Shown: positions 1-47,415, counted from the stretch's first letter. The stretch is 64,000 nucleotides of DNA from Timema cristinae (GCA_039000515.1 JBCFYV010000001.1:13245928-13309927); one strand, 5' to 3'. The notes: generated by a model from the sequence alone, not told the origin. Made by a program: numbers and translations.

Positions 1-414
1 CAATGCCCCCCTCCCTCTAGTTCAGACGACTATATTTTGTGTTCGTTCCATTAAACATCAAACTAGTGTACTTCTAAAGGTTTTTGTCAATATTTAACCT
101 AAGTGCAATATCTGATTGATTATATCTCATCTACCTAGACAGCCCCCTTAATAAGAACTGGCTTTGAATAATTCGAGACTAAAGAAGCAATCAAACCTCA
201 TCAATTATAAACTGAACCGGCCTTTATGTGTGCAGTGGATTGCAGAGTCATTTGAAAACACTGTAAAGCTGTAAATAGATATAATATGTATTAAAAATAA
301 AATTATTAATAAATACTATTTTGTAATTTGATGTGTATAATTTAATGTTGTTCAAGGTATTGACTGGCAAACCCATTTGGAAGATCTAGACGGAAATGGG
401 AGGATAATATTAGA
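1..414. other. Unannotated AT-rich stretch
   Basis: No gene, repeat or RNA is visible before the first satellite array. The 3' part grades into degenerate copies of the array unit from about position 405. Confidence 0.5.
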
Positions 415-2935
415 ATGGACCTGAAAGAGATCGGGGGTAATGAGGTGGACTGGATATAACTAACTCAAGATAGAGACAGGGTGTATTGAGGGGCTGGATA
501 GAACTAACTAAAGCTAGGGATGGAGTGTAATGAGGTGGACTGTATAGAACTAGCTCAAGATAGAGACAGGGTGTAATGAGGGGGCTGGATAGAACTAACT
601 AAAGCTAGGGAAGGAGTGTAATGAGGTGGACTGGATAGAACTAGCTCAAGATAGAGACAGGGTGTAATGAGGGGGCTGGATAGAACTAACTAAAGCTAGG
701 GATGGAGTGTAATGAGGTGGACTGGATATAACTAACTCAAGATAGAGACAGGGTGTAATGAGGGGGCTGGATAGAACTAACTAAAGCTAGGGATGGAGTG
801 TAATGAGGTGGACTGGATAGAACTAGCTCAAGATAGAGACAGGGTGTAATGAGGGGGCTGGATAGAACTAACTAAAGCTAGGGATGGAGTGTAATGAGGT
901 GGACTGGATAGAACTAGCTCAAGATAGAGACAGGGTGTAATGAGGGGGCTGGATAGAACTAACTAAAGCTAGGGATGGAGTGTAATGAGGTGGACTGTAT
1001 AGAACTAGCTCAAGATAGAGACAGGGTGTAATGAGGGGCTGGATAGAACTAACTAAAGCTAGGGATGGAGTGTAATGAGGTGGACTGGATAGAACTAGCT
1101 CAAGATAGAGACAGGGTGTAATGAGGGGGCTGGATAGAACTAACTAAAGCTAGGGATGGAGTGTAATGAGGTGGACTGGATAGAACTAGCTCAAGATAGA
1201 GACAGGGTGTAATGAGGGGGCTGGATAGAACTAACTAAAGCTAGGGATGGAGTGTAATGAGGTGGACTGTATAGAACTAGCTCAAGATAGAGACAGGGTG
1301 TAATGAGGGGGCTGGATAGAACTAACTCAAGCTAGGGAAGGAGTGTAATGAGGTGGACTGGATAGAATTAGCTCAAGATAGAGACAGGGTGTAATGAGGG
1401 GGCTGGATAGAACTAGCTCAAGATAGAGACAGGGTGTAATGAGGGGGCTGGATAGAACTAACTAAAGCTAGGGATGGAGTGTAATGAGGTGGACTGTATA
1501 GAACTAGCTCAAGATAGAGACAGGGGGTAATGAGGTGGACTGGATAGAACTAGCTCAAGATAGAGACAGGGTGTAATGAGGGGCTGGATAGAACTAACTA
1601 AAGCTAGGGATGGAGTGTAATGAGGTGGACTGGATAGAATTAGCTCAAGATAGAGACAGGGTGTAATGAGGGGGCTGGATAGAACTAACTCAAGCTAGGG
1701 AAGGAGTGTAATGAGGTGGACTGGATAGAATTAGCTCAAGATAGAGACAGGGTGTAATGAGGGGGCTGGATAGAACTAGCTCAAGATAGAGACAGGGTGT
1801 AATGAGGGGGCTGGATAGAACTAGCTCAAGATAGAGACAGGGTGTAATGAGGGGGCTGGATAGAACTAACTAAAGCTAGGGATGGAGTGTAATGAGGTGG
1901 ACTGGATAGAACTAGCTCAAGATAGAGACAGGGTGTATTGAGGGGGCTGGATAGAACTAACTCAAGCTAGGGAAGGAGTGTAATGAGGTGGACTGGATAG
2001 AATTAGCTCAAGATAGAGACAGGGTGTAATGAGGGGGCTGGATAGAACTAGCTCAAGATAGAGACAGGGTGTAATGAGGTGGACTGGATAGAATTAGCTC
2101 AAGATAGAGACAGGGTGTAATGAGGGGGCTGGATAGAACTAGCTCAAGATAGAGACAGGATGTAATGAGGGGGCTGGATAGAACTAACTAAAGCTAGGGA
2201 TGGAGTGTAATGAGGTGGACTGGATAGAACTAGCTCAAGATAGAGACAGGGTGTATTGAGGGGGCTGGATAGAACTAACTCAAGCTAGGGAAGGAGTGTA
2301 ATGAGGTGGACTGGATAGAATTAGCTCAAGATAGAGACAGGGTGTAATGAGGGGGCTGGATAGAACTAGCTCAAGATAGAGACAGGGTGTAATGAGGGGG
2401 CTGGATAGAACTAACTAAAGCTAGGGATGGAGTGTAATGAGGTGGACTGGATAGAATTAGCTCAAGATAGAGACAGGGTGTAATGAGGGGGCTGGATAGA
2501 ACTAACTCAAGCTAGGGATGGAGTGTAATGAGGTGGACTGGATAGAACTAGCTCAAGATAGAGACAGGGTGTAATGAGGGGGCTGGATAGAACTAACTCA
2601 AGCTAGGGATGGAGTGTAATGAGGTGGACTGGATAGAACTAGCTCAAGATAGAGACAGGGTGTAATGAGGGGGCTGGATAGAACTAACTCAAGCTAGGGA
2701 TGGAGTGTAATGAGGTGGACTGTATAGAACTAGCTCAAGATAGAGACAGGGTGTAATGAGGGGGCTGGATAGAACTAACTAAAGCTAGGGATGGAGTGTA
2801 ATGAGGTGGACTGTATAGAACTAGCTCAAGATAGAGACAGGGTGTAATGAGGGGGCTGGATAGAACTAACTCAAGCTAGGGATATGATGTAATGAGGTCG
2901 ACTGGATAGAACTAGCTAAAGAGAGTGATAGGTGG
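415..2935 (+). repeat. Minisatellite with ~91-bp dimeric unit
   Basis: About 27 tandem copies of a ~91-bp unit. Each unit is built from two related halves of ~46 and ~45 bp, which share the string ggatagaact and a gtgtaatgagg block. One half carries 'agctcaagatagagacaggg', the other 'aactaaagctagggatggag'. In places one half is repeated without the other (for example around 1400-1450 and 1760-1850), so unequal exchange has acted on both the dimer and the monomer. No open frame crosses it, because taatga occurs in every half-unit. Confidence 0.95.
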
Positions 2936-3116
2936 TGTAATTTTGTAAGTTCAGTAATGAACTTTCGAGTTCCTAGTGCCAGAGAGTAAGCAAGTCTACT
3001 ATACCGAGGGGGGAAAATTAATAAACCTTGAGTTACTAAAATAGTAAGTAAAAAAACATCAAGCTGAGGAATTGAAGTTGGCTTACCTCAGCTTATTTTA
3101 TTTTTTATTTATTTAT

Positions 3117-3362
3117 AGCCACGTCTTACGACCCGTTCGACTTATACGCCTATGTACTAATTACTCTAATGAGCTGGGTATTAGGAAAGTTTAATTTAGA
3201 GAATATATACCCTTATTTGCATGGAGGGAGAGTGTAAAACTGTTTAAGAAAACAACTCAGTACACCCGAACGGGATTCAAACCCCAATCTCTTGTCCATC
3301 AGCAGTCCAGTACATTGCAGTACATTGACGCCTAAGACCATAGAGCCACCAGAAGCCGGTTT
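3117..3362 (-). mobile_element. tRNA-derived SINE, family 1
   Basis: This copy reads on the minus strand. Its 5' head, at the high-coordinate end, has a box-B-like gggttcgaatcc-type segment (here 'gggattcaaacccc' on the plus strand). Its 3' end, at the low-coordinate end, has the family-diagnostic tail seen as 'ccacgtcttacgacccgttc' on the plus strand. The same head, body and tail recur at about a dozen sites in this window. Confidence 0.75.
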
Positions 3363-3424
3363 AAATTTTATTTGTTGCCCCAGTTTTCTTGGCACACATT
3401 TTGTTCTTATCAGTAATTCCAAAC

Positions 3425-3667
3425 GTGCACCATCATTAGCGGATTTTTCTTGATAAGTATGTACTTGGAACTATCTTATCTTTTTAAATGGTGTACAACA
3501 ATAGAACGATTCTTCCATGAAGAGCAAGCAATATGAGATATCTTTATTTTTTACTCTTGTTCCATTAAATATCACACAAATAGTGCAATAAGAAACACAC
3601 CGATGAAAATATTCCTTGAGGTATCCTAAACCATGTTTGTAAGAGAGCTTATTATACACTACTATAC
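3425..3667. other. Unannotated AT-rich stretch
   Basis: Short intergenic sequence between a SINE and a MITE. I see no feature in it. Confidence 0.4.
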
Positions 3668-4026
3668 TCAAGGCCGTGGTCAGGAGGGGTTGGGGGTTCA
3701 ACCCCCCCCCCCCTTCCACCGAGCTGGACAAAATATATATGGCTTTATTTATGGTTCAAACAATATAAAAATTAAGATACAAGTACAAATTAGAGGACTG
3801 TGTTACCATAAAAAGCATTCAGATAGCTTCTAGAAGTGTTTAATATCTAGAAAGTTTCCAAGCCTTCAGCAGTTAGGGGGCAATGTTGCCATAAAGCCAT
3901 AAAAACACTTCAAATAACTTCTAGAAGTGTTAATCATTTAGAATTTATTCTAGCGTTCGGCAATTGGGGATGTTTCCACCAAACAACCCCCCACCCCTTG
4001 AAATTATTAGCGGGCTATGGCCTTGA
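3668..4026. mobile_element. MITE-like element with imperfect terminal inverted repeats
   Basis: The left end reads tcaaggccgtggtcagga. The reverse complement of the right end reads tcaaggccatagcccgct, so the termini are inverted repeats with about 70% identity. Both ends run on into C-rich/G-rich stretches (3701-3712 is a C run). Inside are two related ~100-bp blocks, each containing cttctagaagtgtt. A clear target-site duplication was not found. Superfamily is not assigned. Confidence 0.6.
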
Positions 4027-4074
4027 CAATACTATCTAAATACATGTCTTATGTCTCCCCTATTTTTTACTTTC

Positions 4075-4460
4075 TCTCGACCCTTCGGAGAGAGAAGTAC
4101 TATGATTATAAAAAAAAAACACATTCAAACTCGATATTTTGATAAACGTTGAAGTCTCATGGTCTCCTAATACCAAAAGAGTTGTTTTCGCAAAGTGGTC
4201 TGTCTTCTGTCTGTCTGTCTGTCTGTCTATATCTTGAACTAGAACTAAAACCATTTTACCGATTGGTATAAAACTTGCTATCAATAATTTTTTTCATAAG
4301 GTCCCCTCAAGGAATTTTTGGAAATAGATATTTAAGCATAAAATTAAGGGTAGTTTACTTTAGGGCAAAAAAAAAAGAGAGGAAAATCATTATTTTTTTT
4401 CAAAATTGGTTTGTACGATTTTTTATTAAATGTTGTATCCAGACATAAACATTACAAACA
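4075..4460 (+). repeat. Dispersed repeat, copy 1
   Basis: The segment with 'acattcaaactcgatatttt', the ggtataaaacttg block and the cataaaattaaggg block recurs in inverted orientation at about 29.72-30.19 kb, with the same order of blocks. This copy has gained a (tctg)n run at 4201-4228. It is probably an old transposon fragment; no coding frame is visible. Confidence 0.6.
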
Positions 4461-4487
4461 AAAGAAAGTTCTTGTTTTACTATGAAA

Positions 4488-4997
<510 letters not shown>

Positions 4998-5526
4998 TAC
5001 TATGAATATGACTTTGAAGGTAGGTTACCGTACTTGTGCAGACATTTCCCATTTTGATCATATCTCCACAACTATTTGAGACACGACAAAACTTATTGCT
5101 GCAAAATTGTAGCAATTTTAAGAAATAAGAATCTTTTATCTGAAATATATTTTTTATAAAAGCAATAGTTTCTGAGCTATAATCAAAAATATATATACTT
5201 TTTAATTCGCGTCTTTGAAATGTAAAACTGATTGTTAGGCTCTTTGTTGGACAGAGATATTCTTCTTTTCTAAATGTTTCTGTAACAGTGTATATTATTT
5301 CATTTACGTAGTTTCGTGGAGTGTTTATGCAACAATATATATTATTTAGTTCCATAATTCTTAGGAGTTTTAAGTAAATGTCTCTAAATTTTTAAGATAA
5401 AATAGAAAGAAAGAGTACGTGGTGCACCATACCACTGAAAATTGTGTCGTGTAGCACCTGCATAAATCTCCCAAAGATCTAATCTTTCTGGTCTAAACAC
5501 TAATGCCACGACTTCACAAAAGTACT
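4998..5526. other. Unannotated AT-rich stretch
   Basis: Unique-looking AT-rich sequence. No conserved frame, RNA or transposon end was recognised. Confidence 0.4.
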
Positions 5527-5547
5527 TATATATATATATATACATAT

Positions 5548-5600
<53 letters not shown>
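5527..5600. repeat. (TA)n microsatellite
   Basis: Alternating ta dinucleotides interrupted by short tacata segments in the 5' part. Confidence 0.95.
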
Positions 5601-5603
<3 letters not shown>

Positions 5604-6086
5604 GACATTTCATTTCTCTATACTTCTTTCTAAGGAGTGCGAGAAAGAAATTGGAACTCTCTCTGTAAAACCTAGACAACCCTGAGCTCACTTCAAGTCG
5701 TCAACTGCGCAGTTCTATACATGAGTAGTTCTGACTTGTTGTGACGTCACTGCAGCGGAAGGAATGTAGTTCCAGACTCGTAGTTTAATATAGGCTCTGC
5801 TAAAAGCCGTTTTCAGAACTGAAGCTTGGTACCGACTTATTCACAGATAATCGTAACCAGCCACGAGCGTGTAAATAATTGGCATTGCGGAACTCGTCTC
5901 TTACCAGCGCGAAGCTAGCTATCTGCACACAAAGGTCAACAGGACGTCACGAGTTGGACTGGCTATCAGTGAACTTTGCCTCATTGAGACGAGGCTGTGA
6001 GTCAGGAGTAGTCAGGAGTAGCCCAGTTGGTGGAGCACGTCCACAACAATCTGGAGTTAGCTTCTTCAACCATTGCCTGTTCGTAG
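5601..6086 (+). other. Upstream region of the CHK-kinase pseudogene
   Basis: Mixed-composition sequence leads into the kinase copy. It ends in a pyrimidine-rich tract, ttgcctgttcgtag, just before the first ATG, which resembles a 3' splice site. The intact kinase copy at 63 kb has an acceptor in an equivalent place. No promoter can be defined with confidence. Confidence 0.35.
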
Positions 6087-6087
6087 G

Positions 6088-7250
6088 ATGTCAGGGATGA
6101 TCCAGGAGACGAGTCTCCCTGATGACACCCTAGAATGGTTCACGTCACACAACTTCAAGGATATATTCAAAAAGGAGGGTGCTGTCGCTAACCTGCTGGT
6201 TACCTTGAGACACGCGGAGCCCACCGGGTCTCCAGGCGATAACTTTATTGGCGAACTGCGACGCGTCGTTCTTCAGGTTGGCAGCGCCGGTGAGATCTCT
6301 CTAATCGTCAAGACGCTACCACGACTGGACTTTGTCCGTTATCACGTGGTGAAGAACTGTGTGTCTGAGAGGGAGACCAGGGTGCACCACGAGATACAAA
6401 CAGTCATGTACCACCTTGGGAGGGAGAGTAACCATCGTGGGTCAACGGAGCCCCTGTCTTCCGGGAGTTACTTCTCCCCCTTCCCATACACCCTCGTACT
6501 GGATGATATGGGACCCTTTGGGTACAATATGAAGGACCATAGGCAAGGTTTGGACCACGAACACTGTGTCTTGGTCCTAAGGACTCTGGCCCACTTCCAT
6601 GGCGTGTCCGTGAGGCTACTGGAGACTAACCCACACAGTCTGGACTCGTTCGTCAAGGACCTTAGGAAAGAAGAGGTGAGCTCCTCCATAGAGTTGCCTT
6701 TACTCCGTCTGGCCAAAATCGTGGTGGGCTGGACGGGGTTCGAGCGGTTCTTTGACAGATTAAAAACACGGCCTCTCGCGTGGTTGAGAGGATGATCCGG
6801 AACGAGGGGGGAGGGGGGGGGACTGTCGGTGCTCAGGCTCACACACGGAAACTTCTGGGTTGACAACATCATGTGTAGCTACAGTGACGATGGTGGAGTA
6901 CAAGGCGTGCCTTGAGGACTTTCAGAGGTACACTTGACCTCTACTGTTTCCTCGCCACCCACCCTGACGTGACGGTGAGGCGGAGGGGTTTGGATGTACC
7001 TGACTCAGCTGAATCGTGTAATGACGGATCTTGGTTGTGAGCACAGCTCGCCTACCCTGAACCACATGAAGGAGGAGATGGCGGACAAGGCGTTCAACGG
7101 TCTCGTAGCATTGGTCAGTGTCATAAACATCGCGACAGCCAAGCAGTAGGACTGTCAGGTAGAGACGTTTGGTGAAGTAGCGTCCAGACTGTACTCAAGA
7201 CCTCTCTACCGCGAGCCCTTGGAGAGGCTACCGTTTGAGTTAGAGTAACA
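6088..7250 (+). pseudogene. CHK/EcKinase-like (DUF227) kinase, decayed copy
   Basis: The family resembles choline/aminoglycoside phosphotransferases and includes the ecdysteroid 22-kinase-like proteins of insects; the true substrate here is unknown. The first 230 or so codons from ATG 6088 are open and show the N-lobe: a SLIVKTLP lysine strand, the YTLVLDDMG hinge region and the LDHEHCVLVLRTLAHFHG helix. After about 6757 the frame is broken repeatedly. One base is short in an A run, a G-rich run (6808-6823) shifts frame, about 11 bases are missing where GSPA should follow DFQRY, and an in-frame TAG sits at about 7147 before the C-terminal CHK segment ends near 7246. The Brenner motif reads HGNFWVDN instead of HGDFWVNN, so the catalytic Asp is Asn. 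Some breaks could be sequencing errors; the catalytic change, the internal deletion and the TAG argue for a pseudogene. Confidence 0.75.
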
Positions 7251-7254
7251 GAGT

Positions 7255-8683
7255 GTAACGATACTGTCTTGGACCCCTCTCATATATTAAAAAAAGTCAT
7301 GGATGAAGGTATTTTTTTTAAAGTATTGTATGTAAAATATCTTTCAATACTTCATTCATGGAGAATCACGCGCTTTCAGAAAATTTCAAAGGATGCATAC
7401 TAAAACTTCTTTCAAAATCAACTTCGTATGTTTTCCAAAAAAGCAGTGACGCTAGCTCCCTCTACCAATAGGAAGCTAGCCTTCACAACACCTGTCGCAG
7501 GACTCTTCTATTAGTTTGTTTTGACATTAGTCGCGAGAGGTCCAAGGGTTAAAGGCTAATACACACAGTGCCGGTAGCATAAATATAGCAGTAACAGTAA
7601 TTAACAGTGCCGGTGACAAAAATCTACAGAACGTTGTAATAAAACAGTGCCGGTAGCATAGATCTACAGATAGAGTAGTAACATAAATCTACACAGTGAA
7701 CACCATCACACAAGGACTTTGTAATCAAAGACAGTAATATTCAGTGCCGAAGATGAAATCAATTTAATAAATCGTGTGCAACATTAAAGGTCTTATTTAT
7801 TCAGTTAAAATAGTATATAATAATTCCATATCAGAATAAATCGGCGCTCGATCACGGGGCTATAAATTCTAATTATCTCATAACATAATTCATAACATGA
7901 TAAGAGGTTCTTGTAAATGTGAACACTTACGATGCTATTGCTGGAGGTAGAAGAACAGAGGCTACCGCTGGATGTTAGAGAACAAGGGTCATAAAACGTC
8001 AATATTTACTAAAATCTCCATTTGGATTTTGTTGACGATCACAACAGACTATTTTTTTCTCCGAAACAAATGGGTGAAAAAAATTATCTTCATTTTATTG
8101 CTTCCAACCCAGATTTTTATTAACTAAAATTATTAAATCAAAATTGGAAAATTCCTGCTTTGAGGTGCACGCGTTCGTGAACAGGGGCTACTAATTTTTT
8201 AAATGTACACCTCCACGTGTGGGTGATATCATGCAACACTCAACACAAACAAACTCTTCATTTATGTTATGTGATCAAATAAACCATGATTCTCTAATGA
8301 CAAATGTTGGTGACTTTCAATGAATGTTGGTGATGGAAAGTGGTAGGTAAAACCTCTCTAATCAGACGTCACATCTTACTCAAGTTTTCTGTATTCTACT
8401 CTAGAAGATACTGGATTTGAGGTCAGTGAAACAGTTGACCATGCCATAAATAACACAACAAAAATTGGAAAACAGTAATTTTTAAATTTATAAAAACCTA
8501 CCAAACAGAATCCAAATCCGCTGGTTTAAGGGATGAATGCAGAAAACCGAACTTGAATAAGTTTTGTGGTTCAAGCGCCTCGTCAATAGGTCATGTGACG
8601 GGCTCTTGAAAAGTTTCAACAGAGATAATTTACTGAGGGATCTAATTTCCTTTGCCAGGGACTTTCGGCAGAATGGCAATACC
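7255..8683. other. Intergenic stretch with minor repeats
   Basis: An imperfect hairpin occurs at about 7297-7362, with arms like catggatgaag and its complement. The string cagtgccggtagcat, or close variants, recurs at about 7566, 7605, 7645 and 7741. No gene is seen. Confidence 0.4.
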
Positions 8684-9064
8684 TTAAGGTGGCGTGTAGG
8701 GGACGCGAGAAAGGGCCAGTGCTATTTTTTACAGTTTTTATAGCAAACCATTGTTTTTACTATATATATAAAATCTTGCTCCAATAGAAACTTAAAGTTT
8801 AATTTTCTTCACATGGTGTATCAACAGTAATTGTTGAATATCTGTTAAGAACTAGCGGCATTGGTTAAGAAACTTTTTAAATGAAGAGAGAAAGTTGTGA
8901 TTAAATTCAAGGACACACCTTGACAGATATTAAACAACTGTTGATACCACCATGTGAAGGAAATTAAACTCTTTTTTGTACTGGAGCATTATTTGATTTA
9001 TTTTGACCAAGAAATATCTTGATATAAAAACTGTAAAAATACTGACCTTAGCTCCCCATCTTAA
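8684..9064. mobile_element. MITE with ~150-bp inverted arms and TTAA flanks
   Basis: The element is bounded by TTAA at 8684-8687 and 9061-9064. The two halves are inverted copies: 'tttaattttcttcacatggt' on the left matches the complement of the right-hand 'ccatgtgaaggaaattaaac' region, and tacagtttttata occurs on both arms. It could fold almost completely. TTAA flanks and size suit a non-autonomous piggyBac-like element, but TIR identity to that superfamily was not checked. Confidence 0.7.
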
Positions 9065-10380
9065 AACGAATTGGAAATGCTCCAAAATGCTACCAAATAC
9101 TTACTTTGGTTTCAAGTTTGATTAAACACAGCAACCAGCCCCCAGATCTTTAGTATCTTGCCTATAAAAGATGAACAAATCTAAATTGATTAAGCAAAAC
9201 GTATGTCCGTCAGGGAAAAAAACGAGACCCTTATCTATATATACAGACGCGCTACCCAGTGACGTAACGTGTGAGTATAGCTACATATGACAAACACAAC
9301 ACTCGAATAACGTGTTATTATATATTTGAAGTGTACAGGGGGTAGTGTAAATAATTTAGTTAATGCTGCCATCTGTTAGACAATCATGAAACCACTATTA
9401 TTCACTTAACACTATGGTTAAAAATGTTTTGTAATATTTAAATTATTAAAAAACAAAGTATTTGCCTTATGAGGATTGAGTTACACAAAGTTGTCCTGGA
9501 TAATGTATGTAAGGTGACTTCCCCATCTTCCCCTCGTACCCTTAATTTTTAAATGGTGGTTTTAAATTACTTTCTTCTAGTGACCGCCATAGTTCACAAT
9601 ACAAGGAACCAAGCCATGTGAGCTGCTTGTTACGTTAGTGAAAGGCGAAGGTCACTAACCTTCCAGGTCAAAGTTCGGCCAAGCTGATGGTTCCCGGATA
9701 TAGCGGATCGTATTTTCCTCTATCAACCCTGAACGGCCTAGGTAAGCTCCTATACGACGAAACATGACGTCAATCAATGGTTTCCTGTTGGAGTCGCAAA
9801 GCGAACTTGTGACTCAAGTAGACCAGATTCAAACCTAAGCCCATCTGATAATATTCGATGACGTCACTCACCCGTGAACGCGGCGCCGTCTCCTGCTTTC
9901 CCTCCACGAGACGCCGCCACGTCTATCGACGTCCGCGCCGGAAACTGGGTAGCTGTTTACGGTTCCAGGGTCCGGTTTCCGGAACGCGTCGCTCCGGGAC
10001 CTAAAACAGCCGGACGTGCACCCTAGAGTTAAGACGAAAGGGGGAAAAAAGGGGGGGGGGGTTGCTACAAGGCACAACTCTTGTTTCATTCATCAAGGTC
10101 ACCCTGAGAGTTTCTTAAGAGCATGACCTCAGATCTTGTCACATTTATAAATAGTTTTAGATAAAAGTCACAAAAACAAAACTAAAATCCTAAAATTAAG
10201 CTAGATTTTGAACCTCTAGAGCAGTGTCTCTCAAAGTGAGGTCTACAGTGTTCCAGGAAGTTTAGTAGGAATAATGGACTAATGAATTTTGATCACATAA
10301 TATAATACAAATAATTTAAATGGAAGAGATTAGATATTAAATATTGATATTATTCTTTATTGCTTTCATCGTTGTCACAT
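9065..10380. other. Intergenic stretch with a CpG-rich segment
   Basis: Mostly AT-rich and featureless. The exception is about 9860-10030, which is GC- and CpG-rich with many cgcc/gcgt steps. The segment encodes an open minus-strand frame but no recognisable protein. It ends in a G run at 10043-10060. Confidence 0.35.
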
Positions 10381-10745
10381 ATGAACAGGAACATGGACAT
10401 TGAATGTAAGAGAGACCAGGAAAGTGGAGGTCATGGGAATGAAGTTTGAGGAGCAGTACTTACAGGAGAAACAAGTTGAGGAATGAAGTTATCGAGGAAA
10501 GAGTGGGGGTACAGGGAGTACATGAGGAAGTAGAGGATGCAAGGATGAGATGGTATGGACATGTATGAGGATGGAAAAAGAGAGGATGCTGAAGAAAATG
10601 TTGGAAATTAAGTAAACAGGGGAGGCCAAGAAAGAGATGGGAGAAGCAGATAGCAGAAAGTGTTCAGGTGAGAGGAGAAGTAATTGAAGCAATTAAAGGA
10701 GGACTAGCGGTGGAAAGATAGAGGAATACAAGGCATTTTACTAAA
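10381..10745 (+). mobile_element. LINE 3' fragment (reverse-transcriptase C-terminal region)
   Basis: The plus strand carries degraded non-LTR retrotransposon C-terminal sequence. 'acattgaatgtaagagagac' corresponds to the TLN-R-ER block, and the stretch encoding RWYGH near 10546 matches the RW-GHVERM motif common after the RT domain. It ends with cattttactaaactgactcagcc. The same 3' end occurs at about 17.39 kb (+) and, inverted, at about 13.42 kb. Multiple frameshifts make it non-functional. Confidence 0.7.
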
Positions 10746-11225
10746 CTGACTCAGCCACAGCTGGAAACATTTGTTGATGAAATCAACCCTTATATGTATA
10801 AAAACATTGATTCTGACATTGATTATCAAATGTACTTACATTTTAGGATATCTCCTGATACATTATGGGGCTGAAAATTGAAATATAGGCGCAAACTACT
10901 GTATTGAGATTATAAACAATTTTTTTTTTTTGCAAGTTTGATAAAGGGGGAGGCAGATAGCTTGGGGAACAGCGAATGAAGTTTGGCCAGGGCCTCACGT
11001 CTGCAGCCCTGGCTGAAGATCACACGACCTAGACGTATGAATATATGAAAGTATATTTAATAACATTTATGGCTGTCAAAAAAACTCTTCCTATTAAAAT
11101 CGGACTGTAGGTGTCAGGTTTTGCAATAACTCTAAACTTGAATTCAAATGTTGACAATTTGAAAACTAGCGCTTAGTGTGGACCTAACTCGGTAATAAAC
11201 ACCACGCACGCTCTCAAATAACTGT
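10746..11225. other. Unannotated stretch downstream of the receptor exons
   Basis: AT-rich, with a T run at 10920-10931. If the receptor has a further 3' exon on the minus strand it is not recognisable here. Confidence 0.35.
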
Positions 11226-11820
11226 CGGAGAGTTCCGAGGATACCCGAGATTTGCCGATGTTAACAGAGGGTGGGGACTACCAGACTATACCTGGGGACT
11301 CTCCTCCCGAGTAACTGTTGGAGCTCTTGTCGGAGATAGCCGAGGATATCCGAGATTTGCCGATGTTAACAGAGGGTGGGGACTACCAGATTATACCTGG
11401 GGGACTCCCCTCCCGAGTAACTGTTGGAGCTCTTGTCGGAGATAGCCGAGTATACCCGAGATTTGCCGATGTTAACAGAGGGTGGGGACTACCAGACTAT
11501 ACCTGGGGGACTCTCCTCCCGAGTAACTGTTGGAGCTCTTGTCGGAGATAGCCGAGTATACCCGAGATTTGCCGATGTTAACAGAGGGTGGGGACTACCA
11601 GACTATACCTGGGGGACTCCCCTCCCGAGTAACTGTTGGAGCTCTTGTCGGAGATAGCCGAGGATACCCGAGATTTGCCGATGTTAACAGAGGGTGGGGA
11701 CTACCAGACTATACCTGGGGGACTCCCCTCCCGAGTAACTGTTGGAGCTCTTGTCGGAGATAGCCGAGGATACCCGAGATTTGCCGATGTTAACAGAGGG
11801 TGGGGACTACCAGACTATAC

Positions 11821-46429
<34,609 letters not shown>

Positions 46430-46431
<2 letters not shown>

Positions 46432-46525
46432 CTGTAACACACATAACACACTTAGCTAGTTCTCTGTAACACACATAACACACTATAGCTAGTCCTCTGT
46501 AACACACATAACATACTATACACAT
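46430..46525 (-). repeat. Three tandem copies of a splice acceptor segment (~34 bp)
   Basis: On the minus strand the unit ttatgtgtgttacagagaac plus tagctatagtg occurs three times in a row. The innermost copy is the acceptor and first codon of the 46185-46431 exon. The same exon therefore has junction-copying repeats on both sides. Confidence 0.85.
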
Positions 46526-46612
46526 ATCGCACTATCCTGGACAACTATGATACATGTTATAAAACTATCAATAAATACTAAAACTACAATAATATAGTAG
46601 ACCAAGTTTTTT
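46526..46612. other. Short unannotated stretch
   Basis: AT-rich, nothing seen. Confidence 0.3.
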
Positions 46613-46855
46613 TTAGAACCACGTCTTACTACCCGGTAGTGCAATACGCTTATTATGCACTAATTAGGCTATAGTGTTAGTGATTGTAATTGGATTTAGA
46701 GGGCGTGTAGCCACATTTGCTTGGATGTAGAGTGGAAAAGCGTTTAGGGAAATACACCCTCAGTACACCATACCCGGATTCTAACTTGGATCTCTCCATC
46801 ATCGGCAGTACGGTCTTCCTTATAGACTATGTGACCATCGGAGCGGGTACCCTGA
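46613..46855 (-). mobile_element. tRNA-derived SINE, family 1
   Basis: Tail accacgtcttactacccggt at the low end, body 'tcagtacaccatacccggat', head with gactatgtgaccatcggagc at the high end. Confidence 0.75.
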
Positions 46856-46859
46856 CGAC

Positions 46860-47415
46860 TTAAATGGTGCGATCACCGGTTTGTGATGTTAAGGGTAGGT
46901 CAGTTTCATGGGACCCTTGAAACTTGTTTAAAATATGTCTGGATGCATATGGTTGATACTACAATCGTTTGCTTAGGAACGGATTATATTTCTTAATTGG
47001 GGCTAAAGAAATATATATGTACTAGGCTATTATAAATTATTTTTAGCATATTTTAAGTAATACATATAAATACTATTTTTTTCAAGCGATTAAAGTTCTT
47101 GGTACATTTTCCCCATAAACCATTAATCAAAACAAAATCAAATTTTACACCCTTTAATAACACTCCTATACCAACACCTTATACTAGAATTATTATTTAC
47201 ACTTCCTTTTTTGTAATTTTTATGATTATTTAAATAGATTATTTAAAAACATGAATATACTTTTAAATAAATAATTTTTTACTCAGATCTTTTTCTTCTA
47301 TCTTATAAATATAATTATCTACATTAATAAAACTAAGAGTTTTTTCCTGTCTGTTTAAATCATGGTAGCCACACAATACACCCCAGGGAAATGCAGCGTA
47401 CTTATACTAGTTTCA
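46860..47415. other. Unannotated AT-rich stretch
   Basis: No gene or array seen. Confidence 0.35.

Noticed and set aside
5384..5691. Tyr-Ile repeat frames
   Set aside because: Translation of a (TA)n microsatellite. The same holds for 50391-50738.
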